From the NCBI RefSeq assembly GCF_033366695.1, contig NZ_JAOBTQ010000001.1:806001-870000 (forward strand): DNA of 64,000 nt, written 5' to 3'. This DNA comes from Streptomyces sp. SCL15-4 (GTDB lineage: Bacteria > Actinomycetota > Actinomycetes > Streptomycetales > Streptomycetaceae). The notes under the pieces were generated by a model that worked only from the letters and a program-made list of their open reading frames with translations, was not told the DNA's origin and searched no databases. Positions 34,136-43,002 of the stretch are shown in pieces. The stretch's first letter is position 1, and the number at the start of each line of letters is the position of its first letter. The position numbers were made by a program, and so were the translations under genes.

Positions 34136-35305
34136 ATGGAAGGCACGGACGGCGTGACCGTAGGCGTACTGGGCTCCTACGGGGGCCGCAACGTCGGTGA
34201 CGAGGCGATCCTCACCGCCTTGCTGGACCAGATCCGGGCCGGCCGCCCGGACACCCGGTTCGTGGTCTTCTCCCGCGATCCCGCGCACACCCGCGCGGCC
34301 CATCCGGACGTCGAGGTCGTGGGCTGGGAGGGAGTGTGCCGGGAGGGCATCTCCGCGCCGCTCGGCCGGCTCGGCGTCCTGGTGCTCGGCGGCGGCGGGA
34401 TCCTCTACGACACCGAGGCGCGCCGCTATCTGCGGCCCGCCCGCACCGCCCAGAGCCTCGGCGTGCCCGTCTTCACCTACGCGGTGGGGGCCGGTCCGCT
34501 CACCGACGAGACGGACTGCGCGTGCGTCCGCACGGTGCTGTCGGACGCGGTCGAGGTGACGGTCCGCGACGAGGAGTCCAAGCTGGTCCTGGAGGAGGCC
34601 GGCGTCACCCGGCCCGTGTCCGTCACCGCCGATCCCGCGCTGCTGCTGGAACCCGGCGACCGCGGCCGGGCCCTGCTGCGCGCGGAGGCGGTGCCCCGCC
34701 GGGTGCGGCTGGTGGGGATGAGCGTGCGGGAACCCGGGCACGCCGCCGAGCACCTGGACGAAGAGGGGTACCACCAGTTGCTCGCCAGTGTGGGCGACTT
34801 CCTGGTGCACCGGCTGAACGCGCACGTCGTCTTCGTCTCCATGGAGCGCGGCGACATCCGGCACGCGCACGCCGTGGCGTCCCGGATGGCGGCGGCCGAC
34901 CACTGCACGGTGCTGCGCGGCGACCACGGGCCGCAGGAGGTCCTCGACATCGTCGCGCAGCTGGACCTGGCCGTCGGTATGCGGCTGCACTTCCTGGTCT
35001 TCGCCGCGCTCGCCGGGATTCCGCTGCTGCCGCTGCCGTACGCGGGGAAGGTCTTCGACTTCGCCCAGCGGATCGGCGCGCCCGCGCTGCGCGGGGTGGT
35101 CCGGGAGACGGCGGGGCTGCTGCTGGCGGAGGTGGACCGCCTGTGGGACGAGCGGCACGCGCGCGCGGCGGACGCGGCGGTGCGCACGGCCGCGATGCGG
35201 CTGCGGGCGGCCCAGACGGCCGAGCGGCTCCTCGCCTACCTGGAGGCCGCCGCGCCCGGCGACCGCCACCCCGGCGCGCCGATGCCCGCCTCCACCGCGC
35301 CCTGA
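34136..35305 (+). CDS. Polysaccharide pyruvyl transferase family protein (CsaB-like)
   Basis: A 389-residue protein with the family's N-terminal glycine-rich start (GVLGSYGGRNVGDEAILTAL), central LVLGGGGILYD and AVGAGPL, and the C-terminal VGMRLHFLVFAALAGIPLL and PYAGKV segments. Members add pyruvate ketals to wall sugars or act as related transferases. No signal peptide or membrane segment is visible. It is followed 37 bp later by an FAD oxidoreductase, then a GH16-like protein on the same strand, so a shared job on an extracellular glycan is a reasonable guess. Confidence 0.85.
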   Translation: MEGTDGVTVGVLGSYGGRNVGDEAILTALLDQIRAGRPDTRFVVFSRDPAHTRAAHPDVEVVGWEGVCREGISAPLGRLGVLVLGGGGILYDTEARRYLRPARTAQSLGVPVFTYAVGAGPLTDETDCACVRTVLSDAVEVTVRDEESKLVLEEAGVTRPVSVTADPALLLEPGDRGRALLRAEAVPRRVRLVGMSVREPGHAAEHLDEEGYHQLLASVGDFLVHRLNAHVVFVSMERGDIRHAHAVASRMAAADHCTVLRGDHGPQEVLDIVAQLDLAVGMRLHFLVFAALAGIPLLPLPYAGKVFDFAQRIGAPALRGVVRETAGLLLAEVDRLWDERHARAADAAVRTAAMRLRAAQTAERLLAYLEAAAPGDRHPGAPMPASTAP

Positions 35306-35342
35306 CACCGGCGGCCCGCCGGTCCGCCCCGAGGGAGTGAAC

Positions 35343-36752
35343 GTGTCCCAGCTGATACCGCCCCGGGTCCCCACCACGGTGGAACTGCCGCCGCGTCGGG
35401 CCCTGCACGCGGGCTCCACCCAGGTACTGGTGATCGGCGGCGGTCCGGCCGGGATCGGGGCGGCCCTCGGCGCGGCCAACGCGGGCGCCGAGGTGGTCCT
35501 CGTGGAGCGCTACGGGTTCCTCGGCGGCAACGCCACCGCGGCCCTGGTCATGCCGCTCATGAGCTTCCACAACGAGGTCAGGCAGGCCGTGCCCGGCGAC
35601 CCCGCCAGGCTGCTGCCGCCCGACCACGGCGAGGGCGAACCGGTCGTCGGCGGGGTGCTGTGGGTGCTGCTCGACCGGCTCGTCCGGGCCGGGGCGGCGA
35701 TCCGGCCGTCGCTGGAGACCGGCTACACCGTGCCGTTCGACGCGGAGCTGTTCAAGCTGGTGACGTACGAGCTGCTGGAGGACCACGAGGTCCGGATGCT
35801 GCTGCACGCCTTCGCGTCCGGCGTGGTCGGTCTGCCGGACCGGGCACGGGCGGTGTTCGAGACCAAGTCGGGGCCGCTGGTGCTGGACGCGGACGTGATC
35901 GTCGACTGCACCGGGGACGGTGACATCGCCGCGGCGGCGGGGGCCGGGTACGAGACCGGCCGGCCGGAGGACGGCTGGACCCAGCCGATGACGCTGATGT
36001 TCCGCATGATCCGCTTCGACCACGAGAGGTTCACCGCCTACACCCGCGAACGGCCCGACCAGTGGAAGGGCGTGCACGGGCTGTGGGACCTGGTGCGCGC
36101 CGCCACGGACGCCGGCGAGCTGGACCTGCCGCGCGAGGACATCCTCTTCTTCGCCACTCCGAACGCCGGCGAGATCGCGGTCAACTCCACGCGGGTCACC
36201 GAGGTGCTCGGCACCAGCGTCTGGGACCTGACCCGCGCGGAACTCGCCGCGCACCGCCAGATGGCGCAGATCGCCGGGTTCCTGCGCAGCCGCGTGCCGG
36301 GCTTCGCCGACTCCTACGTGGTGCAGAGCGGCGTGCAGGTCGGTGTGCGCGAGACGCGGCGGATCGCCGGCGAGTACCGGCTGACCGGCGAGGACGTCCT
36401 GAGGGCCCGCAAGTTCGACGACGCCGTCGCGCGCGGCGCCTATCCGGTCGACATCCACAACCCGAGCGGTCGCGGCACCACGCTCGAACGGCTGCCGCGC
36501 GGCGAGTCCTACGACATCCCGCTGCGCTGCCTGCTGCCCAGGGGCCTGGAGCGGGTGCTGGTCGCGGGCCGCTGCATCTCCGGGGACCACGTGGCCCATT
36601 CCTCCTACCGCGTGATGCCGATCTCCATGGCCACCGGACAGGCGGCGGGCGTCTGCGCGGCCCTGGCGGCGACCGCGGGCCGACGGCCGCGAGAGGTGCC
36701 GGTGGGCGCGGTCCAGCGCCAGCTCCGCGCGCAGGGCGCGAGCCTGCGCTGA
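35343..36752 (+). CDS. FAD-dependent oxidoreductase
   Basis: A 469-residue flavoprotein of the FAD_oxidored family (PF12831 type). The dinucleotide motif is VLVIGGGPAGIGAALGAANA, then VVLVERYGFLGGNAT. A C-terminal FAD-closing segment, LVAGRCISGDHVAHSSYRVM followed by TGQAAGVCAAL, is present. The substrate is unknown; family members act on sugars, thiols or secondary metabolites. The GTG at 35343 follows GAGGGAG by 5 nt; an alternative GTG lies two codons upstream. It lies in a likely operon with the pyruvyl transferase before and the GH16-like gene after it. Confidence 0.88.
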   Translation: MSQLIPPRVPTTVELPPRRALHAGSTQVLVIGGGPAGIGAALGAANAGAEVVLVERYGFLGGNATAALVMPLMSFHNEVRQAVPGDPARLLPPDHGEGEPVVGGVLWVLLDRLVRAGAAIRPSLETGYTVPFDAELFKLVTYELLEDHEVRMLLHAFASGVVGLPDRARAVFETKSGPLVLDADVIVDCTGDGDIAAAAGAGYETGRPEDGWTQPMTLMFRMIRFDHERFTAYTRERPDQWKGVHGLWDLVRAATDAGELDLPREDILFFATPNAGEIAVNSTRVTEVLGTSVWDLTRAELAAHRQMAQIAGFLRSRVPGFADSYVVQSGVQVGVRETRRIAGEYRLTGEDVLRARKFDDAVARGAYPVDIHNPSGRGTTLERLPRGESYDIPLRCLLPRGLERVLVAGRCISGDHVAHSSYRVMPISMATGQAAGVCAALAATAGRRPREVPVGAVQRQLRAQGASLR

Positions 36753-36847
36753 CACCGCCGCACACCTTCGTTCACCCACACGAAGGAAATGGGACGCGAG
36801 GATCCGCCCTCGCGCATGACGGGGCCGCCGCCGGTGAGACATCGGAC

Positions 36848-37564
36848 ATGGACGAACCGACGACGAGCGCCTCGCTGCCGGGCCCCCGGAACCCGCGCCG
36901 GACCGACGTGGTGTTCACGGCGGACTTCGCCTCCACGGCCCAGTGGACCGCGGGCCGCTCCTCGGCCTACCCGGGAGGCGGTCCGGTCAATCCGGACGAC
37001 GACAAGCTGGATCACCTCGTGGACGACGCCGGCCACAGCCGCTCGGGCGTCTTCCGGGCCACCCGGCGGTCCGACGGCGGATGGGACACCGGCCTGCTGA
37101 CCACCGAGGACAGCGAGGAGGAGTTCGTGCTCCTGCCGGGTGACGTGCTGGAAGCCCGGGTGCGGCTGCCCACGGAGACCGGCGCGTGGCCGGCCATCTG
37201 GACCTGGCGGGACGGCGGCCAGGAGGTCGACGTCTTCGAGTACCACCCGGACCACCCGGACCTGCTGGAACTCACCAACCACGTGCGCGGCTCCCAGCGG
37301 TACATGTACGCCGACGCGGTCCGGCCGGGAGCCTGGATCGACCTGCGCACCGAGTTCGGGCGCCGCTCGGTGGTCTGGTGGCTGAACGGCGAACAGGTCT
37401 TCGCGGACCGGCGGGGCGTGGGGCGCCGCTGGTACGCCTTCCTCATCGTCAACCTCTCGGTCTGCGCCGGGCGCTACCATCCCGCGCCCGACCCGGCGAC
37501 GACCGAGATGACCTTCGAGGTGAGCAGCCTGCTGGTGCGGCGCCCGTCCGGGGACGACGCGTAG
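36848..37564 (+). CDS. GH16-like (concanavalin-fold) glycoside hydrolase
   Basis: A 238-residue single-domain protein. The GH16 catalytic motif ExDxxE appears as EVDVFE (Glu126, Asp128, Glu131), preceded by WPAIWTWRDGGQ. Beta-strand-rich sequence with scattered Trp and Tyr is typical of the jelly-roll fold. No signal peptide is present, which is unusual for GH16. I chose the ATG at 36848; a longer open frame upstream overlaps the FAD gene. It lies 95 bp after the FAD gene and is convergent with the next small gene, 13 bp away. Activity on laminarin- or agar-like glucans is possible but not shown. Confidence 0.78.
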   Translation: MDEPTTSASLPGPRNPRRTDVVFTADFASTAQWTAGRSSAYPGGGPVNPDDDKLDHLVDDAGHSRSGVFRATRRSDGGWDTGLLTTEDSEEEFVLLPGDVLEARVRLPTETGAWPAIWTWRDGGQEVDVFEYHPDHPDLLELTNHVRGSQRYMYADAVRPGAWIDLRTEFGRRSVVWWLNGEQVFADRRGVGRRWYAFLIVNLSVCAGRYHPAPDPATTEMTFEVSSLLVRRPSGDDA

Positions 37565-37577
37565 CGTCCGGCGGCGG

Positions 37578-37811
37578 TCAGCCGTCGAGCGGGGTCTCCT
37601 CGTCGCCCCGCGGCCGGTCCTCGGCCTCGACGCCGCGCAGCGGTTCGCCGGCCGTGGTGCCGCTGTCGGGCTGGTAGCCCTCCTTCGCGCCGGCCGTACC
37701 CGGGACCGTCCGTTCGCGGGCCGGGCTCTCGCCGCCCGAGTGCGCTCCGGGTTCCTCGTCGTCGCGGGCCCGCCGGTACCGGTCGGCGGGCTCGCCGGTG
37801 TGTTCGCTCAT
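37578..37811 (-). CDS. Small acidic hydrophilic protein (77 aa)
   Basis: A 77-residue protein rich in Glu, Asp, Gly, Arg and Pro, with no hydrophobic segment; it is probably disordered. GGAGG stands 6 nt before the ATG, which together with codon bias supports it as real. Not recognised as a named family. It is convergent with the GH16-like gene. Confidence 0.7.
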   Translation of the reverse strand: MSEHTGEPADRYRRARDDEEPGAHSGGESPARERTVPGTAGAKEGYQPDSGTTAGEPLRGVEAEDRPRGDEETPLDG

Positions 37812-37985
37812 GGCGTCCTCCGCTCCACTCCTCGGCCCGCCCGGGTTCCCCCGTACCGGACGGGAAAACGGAGGCCGGCCTTCAGCCGGCTGGGGCGGAT
37901 GCCGCGTCCGGCACCCGCCGGCCGGTCCGCGCGGCAGCCGGGAGAGATCCGCCAGGGCCCGCGGTACCAGGAGCGGCGCGGTGGG

Positions 37986-38678
37986 TCAGTCGCGGTCGAC
38001 GTGCTCGCCGAGGATCTTGCGGTTGGTGGCATCGATGTCGTAGGTCGTCTTGTTCCAGTCGTCGGTCGTGACGACGTCGACGGACCACTTCGGGGTGCCG
38101 CCGTCGGTGTCGTCGAGTTCGACGGCGGTGACGGTGCCCTTGGTCTTGTCCGTGGCGGTCCGCGCGGCCTGTTCCGCGGTGACGGTGGCCTTCTTCAGCA
38201 GGTCCGCCAGTTCGCGCTTGTCGTCCTCGTCCTCGTGCTTGGCCCGCGCCTCGCCGGCCTTTCCGCCGGCCGCGTCGACTGAGACGGTGTGGGCGGTGCC
38301 GTCGCCCGTGGCCACCTCGGCCTCCCACCGGGGGCTGTCGGGCGTGCCCTTGAGTTCCACGGAGACCGGCTCGGACTTCGCCACGGCGGCCGTCGCGGCG
38401 TGCAGCGCGTGCTCGTAGCCGGTCTTGGCCTTGGGGACGAGCGCCTTGCGTTCGCGCTGGTCCTCGGTGAGGTGGCTCGCGTCCGCCGACGGCGAGGTCG
38501 AGGCCGCGGCGATCCGGGCGGCCTCGGCAGCGCCGTTCCGCGTCGCTTCGCCGTCGGTGTCCTGGCCGCACCCGGTGAGCAGGGCTCCGGCCGCGGCCGC
38601 CGCGCAGACCAGGGCCGCGCCCCGGAAGACCGGGAGGTATTGACGCTTCGGAAATATTCCGTCACTCTTCGTGTCCAT
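37986..38678 (-). CDS. PepSY-domain lipoprotein
   Basis: A 230-residue exported protein. The leader is basic (MDTKSDGIFPKRQYL), then hydrophobic, with lipobox LLTGC at about 33-37. An Ala/Ser/Asp-rich linker follows, then two PepSY-like repeats: ALHAATAAVAKSEPVSVELK, then WEAEVATGDGTAHTVSVDAA; and TAVELDDTDGGTPKWSVDVV, then YDIDATNRKILGEHVDRD. PepSY proteins are thought to inhibit proteases or sense wall conditions outside the membrane. It is monocistronic and divergent from the MFS gene at 38804. Confidence 0.87.
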   Translation of the reverse strand: MDTKSDGIFPKRQYLPVFRGAALVCAAAAAGALLTGCGQDTDGEATRNGAAEAARIAAASTSPSADASHLTEDQRERKALVPKAKTGYEHALHAATAAVAKSEPVSVELKGTPDSPRWEAEVATGDGTAHTVSVDAAGGKAGEARAKHEDEDDKRELADLLKKATVTAEQAARTATDKTKGTVTAVELDDTDGGTPKWSVDVVTTDDWNKTTYDIDATNRKILGEHVDRD

Positions 38679-38803
38679 GCGGTCAGTTTAGGTGAGATGT
38701 CCGCCTGGGGCCTCGGGGGAGAACGGCATCCGGGGTGCCAGGTGTGCCGCGTGGGGGCGGGGGAACTTGGTCCGCCCGGTGGCCCCGGTGGAGAGGAGTC
38801 CAC

Positions 38804-40321
38804 GTGACAGCGTCGACGTCGGCCGCGGGCGGCGGGGGACCGGACGCGCCGGGAGACGGGTACGAGCCCGATCCGCAGCGCTGGCGCGCCCTGTGGGTCA
38901 CCCTGGTGGCCGGGTTCATGAGCCTGCTCGACGTCACCATCGTGGCGGTCGCCCTGCCCACCATCCAGCGCGATCTGCACGCCTCCCCGGCGCAGGTGCA
39001 GTGGGTGGTGTCCGGCTACGCCCTCACCTTCGCCCTCGCCCTGGTCACCGCCGGCCGGCTCGGCGACGCGCTGGACCGGCGCCGTATCTTCCTGGTGGCC
39101 CTCAGCGGCTTCGTGGTCTGCAGCGCGGCCTGCGGCGCGGCCCCGGACATCACGCTGCTGGTGGCGGCCCGGCTCGCGCAGGGCCTGGCGGCAGGTTTCA
39201 TGGCTCCGCAGAACTCCGCGCTCATCCAGCAGATGTTCCGCGGCGCCGAGCGCGGCCGGGCCTTCGGCTTCTTCGGCGCCACCGTCGGCATATCCTCCGC
39301 CGCCGGCCCCCTCACCGGCGGCGCCGTCCTCGCCCTCGCCTCCGGTGCCCAGGGCTGGCGGTGGATCTTCTACGTCAACGTTCCCATCGGCATCCTCGCC
39401 GTCCTGCTCGGCCGCCGTCTGCTGCCGCGCACCCGGCGCTCCGGCCGCGGCCGGGTGGACGTGCCCGGGGTGCTGCTCCTCGGGGCCGGTGTCCTCGCGC
39501 TCATGTGGCCGCTGGTCCTGGCGGAGTCCGGCGGCATCGAGCACCTGTGGTGGCTGTTCCCGGCCGGTGCCGCGATCCTCGCCGTCTTCGTCCGGTGGCA
39601 GCGCCGTCTCGTCGCCCGGGACGCCCAGCCGCTGCTCGACCCCCGCCTGTTCACCACCGTGCGCGGCTACGCCGTCGGCGCCGGCATCGGCACGCTGTAC
39701 TTCGTCGGCTTCAGCGGCGTGTGGCTGGTGTTCGCCCTGTTCTACCAGCGCGGACTGGACTTCTCCCCGCTCCGCTCCGGCCTCGCCGTCACCCCCTTCG
39801 CCCTCGGCTCGGCGAGCGCGGCCGTCGTCGCCGGCCGCCTGGTGGAGCGGTACGGCCGCCTGCTCACCGTCTGCGGCCTCACGGGCGTGATCGCCGGCCT
39901 GGGCGGGACCGCGCTGCTGCTCCGCCTCGCGCCCCCGCACCTGGCGCCCTGGGTCGCCGCGCCGGTCCTCTTCCTCGGCGGCGTCGGCGGTGGCTTCGTG
40001 GTCTCCCCGAACATCACCATGACGCTGCGGGACGTACCCGTGCGCATGGCGGGCGCGGCGGGCGGCGCGCTGCAGACCGGACAGCGGCTCGGCGCCGCGC
40101 TGGGCACCGCCGCGCTGCCCGGGCTGTTCTACCTGGTGCTGGAGCGGAGCGGCGACTACCGCGGCGCTCTCGTCATCGCGCTGGGCGCCGCGCTGGCCGG
40201 CATGGCGGCGTCCCTGGCCCTCGCGGTGTTCGACTGGCAGCGCGACCGGCGGCAGCGCAAACCACGCCGGAAGTGCCCGGACGAGGTCGCCAACGCGCCG
40301 GTGCACGCCCGGCAGACCTGA
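38804..40321 (+). CDS. MFS drug exporter (DHA2/EmrB-QacA family)
   Basis: A 505-residue, 14-segment transporter. Motif D1 in segment 1 is SLLDVTIVAVALPTIQ, the loop 2-3 motif is GRLGDALDRRRIF, and motif C in segment 5 is ATVGISSAAGPLTGG. The tail is strongly basic (RQRKPRRK). The GTG at 38804 has GAGAGGAG upstream; longer frames have no similarity. It is divergent from the PepSY lipoprotein with 125 bp between and no regulator gene adjacent. The substrate is unknown. Confidence 0.93.
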   Translation: MTASTSAAGGGGPDAPGDGYEPDPQRWRALWVTLVAGFMSLLDVTIVAVALPTIQRDLHASPAQVQWVVSGYALTFALALVTAGRLGDALDRRRIFLVALSGFVVCSAACGAAPDITLLVAARLAQGLAAGFMAPQNSALIQQMFRGAERGRAFGFFGATVGISSAAGPLTGGAVLALASGAQGWRWIFYVNVPIGILAVLLGRRLLPRTRRSGRGRVDVPGVLLLGAGVLALMWPLVLAESGGIEHLWWLFPAGAAILAVFVRWQRRLVARDAQPLLDPRLFTTVRGYAVGAGIGTLYFVGFSGVWLVFALFYQRGLDFSPLRSGLAVTPFALGSASAAVVAGRLVERYGRLLTVCGLTGVIAGLGGTALLLRLAPPHLAPWVAAPVLFLGGVGGGFVVSPNITMTLRDVPVRMAGAAGGALQTGQRLGAALGTAALPGLFYLVLERSGDYRGALVIALGAALAGMAASLALAVFDWQRDRRQRKPRRKCPDEVANAPVHARQT

Positions 40322-40458
40322 CGGCGTCCGGGAGACGGGAGGCCCGGCCGGGCGGCAGGGCCATCAGGGTGGACCCGGCCCGTGTCGGGCGGCGGGCGCG
40401 CGCACGGTTGGCCATGCTGGGCCGGGAGCGGCACCCTCGCGGCGACAAGGAGCACGGC

Positions 40459-40674
40459 ATGCCGACGGACCCGGTCGAACGATTCCTGGCGGCGCTGGAC
40501 CCCGACCACCGCAAGACCGTCGGCGCGCGGCCGCGCGAGGAGCAGGAGCGGCTCGCGGCGGCCTGGACGCGGGAGCTGGAAGCGGACGACGAACTGGACA
40601 CGCTGGACGAGCTGTCCCCGCCGGCGGCGGAGGCCGAGGCGGCCCGCCGCGTCCTGGAGCGCGGCACCGGCTGA
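40459..40674 (+). CDS. Small hypothetical protein (71 aa)
   Basis: A 71-residue hydrophilic helical protein beginning MPTDPVERFLAALDPDHRKT, then alternating acidic and basic residues. AAGGAG is 7 nt before the ATG at 40459, and codon bias fits. I do not recognise a named family; similar short proteins are widespread in Streptomyces. Confidence 0.75.
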   Translation: MPTDPVERFLAALDPDHRKTVGARPREEQERLAAAWTRELEADDELDTLDELSPPAAEAEAARRVLERGTG

Positions 40675-40739
40675 CCTGCCCGCGCCCCGTGCGCGACGGC
40701 TTGTTGTCCGTGCCGGACCGGGACGTTAGGGTCGGCCGG

Positions 40740-41165
40740 GTGGCACTCTCCCAGCGCGAACGCGAACTGTTTCTGGCGGAGCCGCACATCGGCGCGCTGT
40801 CGGTCGTCGAACGGCCGGACCGCGCGCCGCTGACGGTTCCCATCTGGTACCAGTACACGCCGGGCGGCGACCTGTGGGTGCGCACCGGGCCCGATTCCCG
40901 CAAGGGCCGGGCGATCCGCTCGGCGGGGCGCTTCAGCCTGATGGTGCAGCGCACGGAACCGACCGTGCGCTATGTGTCGGTGGAGGGCCCGGTCGTCGCG
41001 ACGGCCCCGGACAGTCCCGAGCTGTCCTGGGAGATGGCCGCGCGCTACCTCCCCGAGGACAAGGTCGCCGCCTTCGTGGAGTACGACCGGACCCGGCTCG
41101 GCGAGCACTGCGTCATCCGCATGCGCCCCGAGCACTGGGTGGCCGCCGACCTCGGGGCCTTCTGA
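40740..41165 (+). CDS. Pyridoxamine 5'-phosphate oxidase-family protein
   Basis: A 141-residue split-barrel flavin/F420-type protein. It shows LFLAEPHIGALSVVERPDRA, PLTVPIWYQYTPGGDLWVRT, RAIRSAGRFSLMVQ and YVSVEGPVV, the standard PPOX/F420-reductase-like layout. It may reduce a small molecule with FMN or F420. I prefer the GTG at 40740; an earlier GTG at 40689 gives an N-terminal extension without similarity. It is convergent with the protease gene, with a strong terminator between. Confidence 0.85.
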   Translation: MALSQRERELFLAEPHIGALSVVERPDRAPLTVPIWYQYTPGGDLWVRTGPDSRKGRAIRSAGRFSLMVQRTEPTVRYVSVEGPVVATAPDSPELSWEMAARYLPEDKVAAFVEYDRTRLGEHCVIRMRPEHWVAADLGAF

Positions 41166-41196
41166 GGCCCGGCGCGGCCGGGACGGCGCGAGGGGG

Positions 41197-41235
41197 ACCG
41201 GGCCGGCCGGTGTCACGGGGAGCGGCCGGCCCGGT
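41197..41235. terminator. Bidirectional terminator
   Basis: A perfect 13-bp inverted repeat (41197-41209 and 41223-41235), 13-nt loop, between the convergent PPOX and protease genes. Confidence 0.83.
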
Positions 41236-41242
41236 GGGCGGG

Positions 41243-42424
41243 TCAGCCGGTGTAGGTGTGCAGGGTCAGGCCGTAGCGGCTGAGGATCTCGTTGACCGGC
41301 TGGAACCAGGTCTCGCCGCCGGAGGAGCAGTTGCCCCACCCGCCGGAGGTGACGCCTTGGGCCTGGTCGCCGGTGAGGAAGGAGCCGCCGGAGTCGCCGG
41401 GCTCGGCGCAGACACTGGTCTTCGTCAGCTGGTACACCGCGCCCTGGCTGTAGTTGACGGTCTCGTTCGTCGCGAGCACCGTGCCGCAGTGCCAGTGGGA
41501 GGTCGAGCCCGAGCGGCACACGGAGGAGCCGACCGGTGCCACGGCCGAGCCGCGCACGAGCTGGTCGGGCACCGTGCCCCAGCCCAGGACGACGGGGACC
41601 GTCCACCAGCCGCTGCCCACGCTGACCCAGGCGTAGTCGTCGCCCGGGAACGAGGAGCCCTGGAAGGTGCCGACGTAGGAGCCGTCCCAGCCGTTGACCC
41701 CGGCGCCGGGGCGGCCGCAGTGACCGGCGGTGACGAAGCCGCCGTACACCGAGAAGCCGATGGAGCAGCGGACGTTGCCGGTGTAGTACGGGTCGCCGCC
41801 CACCGTTCCGGCGGCCAGGGTCCGGGGCGCGGCGGGGACGGTCCGGACGGTGACGGGACCCGCCTCGCGCGCCCGGGAGAGGAAGCGCCGGACATCGTTG
41901 TCGGAGCGGTCGTTCCGGACGACGTCGACGACGACCGTGTTGACTCTTGGGTCGACGTGCCAGCCGCTCACGCCGGACGGGGCGGACAGCCGGTCGAGGC
42001 GGCCCTTGACGGTGTCCAGCAGGCGGGCGGAGTGCGCGGCGGTGCGGACGGCGGCGCCGGACGCCTCGATCGCGCGGCGCGCGGCCGGGGCGACGTCCGG
42101 GGTGAGCGCCACCGTCAGGCGGCCCGACGCGGCGTCGAACCAGGAGCCGGCGTAGGCGCCGCCGGCCGTCCGGCGGGCCTTCGGGGCGAGGGTCGCGGCG
42201 GTCCGCTCGGCCGCGATCCGGGCCTCGGCCTGCTCGCGGGTGAGGCCGAGATCGCGCCGCATGGCGGTCACGAGGCCGTCGGACGCGGGCTGCCGGGGCT
42301 CGGCGGGTACGGCGGCGGCCGGGCCGGTGTCGGCCGCCGTCGCGGGAAGCGTGCCCGCGACGCCCCAGCCGGCGAGGAGCAGCAGCGCGGACAGGACGGC
42401 GTGCGTAAGTCTTCTGCGTCTCAC
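41243..42424 (-). CDS. Streptogrisin-type secreted serine protease
   Basis: A 393-residue prepro-protease of family S1 without a binding module. The signal peptide has MRRRRLTHAVLSALLLLAGW and ends near ATA-A. The pro-region (about 45-205) starts AMRRDLGLTREQAEARIA, parallel to the protease at 30710. In the mature domain (from about 211) the catalytic residues are His235, Asp263 and Ser345, with family disulphide cysteines. It resembles streptogrisin D/SAM-P20-type enzymes. A perfect GAGAGCGCTCTC palindrome lies 50 bp upstream of the ATG and may be the operator of a LacI-type regulator. Confidence 0.95.
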   Translation of the reverse strand: MRRRRLTHAVLSALLLLAGWGVAGTLPATAADTGPAAAVPAEPRQPASDGLVTAMRRDLGLTREQAEARIAAERTAATLAPKARRTAGGAYAGSWFDAASGRLTVALTPDVAPAARRAIEASGAAVRTAAHSARLLDTVKGRLDRLSAPSGVSGWHVDPRVNTVVVDVVRNDRSDNDVRRFLSRAREAGPVTVRTVPAAPRTLAAGTVGGDPYYTGNVRCSIGFSVYGGFVTAGHCGRPGAGVNGWDGSYVGTFQGSSFPGDDYAWVSVGSGWWTVPVVLGWGTVPDQLVRGSAVAPVGSSVCRSGSTSHWHCGTVLATNETVNYSQGAVYQLTKTSVCAEPGDSGGSFLTGDQAQGVTSGGWGNCSSGGETWFQPVNEILSRYGLTLHTYTG

Positions 42425-42474
42425 GGGGGATGGCCTTTCGTCGTTCCAGTGGTGGGGTGGAACAGCCGAATTCC

Positions 42475-42486
42475 GAGAGCGCTCTC
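42475..42486. promoter_or_regulatory. LacI-type operator GAGAGCGCTCTC
   Basis: A perfect 12-bp palindrome with the AGCGCT core typical of LacI/GalR-family sites (compare the TGGGAGCGCTCCCA CebR site), 50 bp upstream of the protease start. No LacI gene is in the window. Confidence 0.6.
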
Positions 42487-42917
42487 AGGCGTGGCGGAGC
42501 AGAGCCTAGACCTCCATTCGCGTCAGGTCCATGCCAATGCGGGAATCACCGGCGGACGATCGGGCGGTGGCGGTCGCGGTCGGTCCGTGAGCAGCCGGTC
42601 CTGTCCCGTCAGGGACATGCCGTCGTACCAGACCAGGGCCTTGCCGAGGCGGACCAGTCCGCCATGGCGGGCCGGGACGAGCGGCCGGAGATCGTCCACG
42701 CGGCCCGCGACTGGCCGGCCAAGCTGCGCCTTGCGGCCGCGGACTCCCGACTCCGGGCCGGCCGTGTTCGCCGCCGCCGTGCCGTCCGGGGCCGCGTCCT
42801 CCCGGTCCGCGCCGGGCCCAAGGAGCAGCGGTGAGTGCTCCTCGCCCCTCTCCCCCATTCGCCGTCCGAGGCGGCCGAACGCGTGTCCGCCGCCCTGCGC
42901 GCCGCCGCCCTCGGCCT
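42487..42917. other. Intergenic region between protease and htpG
   Basis: About 430 bp without a supported gene. A plus-strand open frame ending at 42834 and a minus-strand frame both show GC-rich codon patterns but no family features, starts or ribosome sites. They could be remnants. Confidence 0.4.
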
Positions 42918-42918
42918 G

Positions 42919-42961
42919 GACGCCTCCGCCCCCGTCGCCGTGACGGTGGGGCGGAGGCGTC
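42919..42961. terminator. Terminator of htpG
   Basis: A perfect 14-bp inverted repeat (42919-42932 and 42948-42961) with a 15-nt loop, 41 bp beyond the minus-strand htpG stop. Confidence 0.85.
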
Positions 42962-43002
42962 CGCGGTGGACGGACGGGCGCCGGCGGCCCGCGCGGGCGG
43001 GT

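Noticed and set aside
42523..42858. A 111-codon minus-strand frame and plus-strand frames before htpG as genes.
   Set aside because: No ribosome site or family similarity; part of the region forms the htpG terminator. They could be remnants, but I cannot support them.
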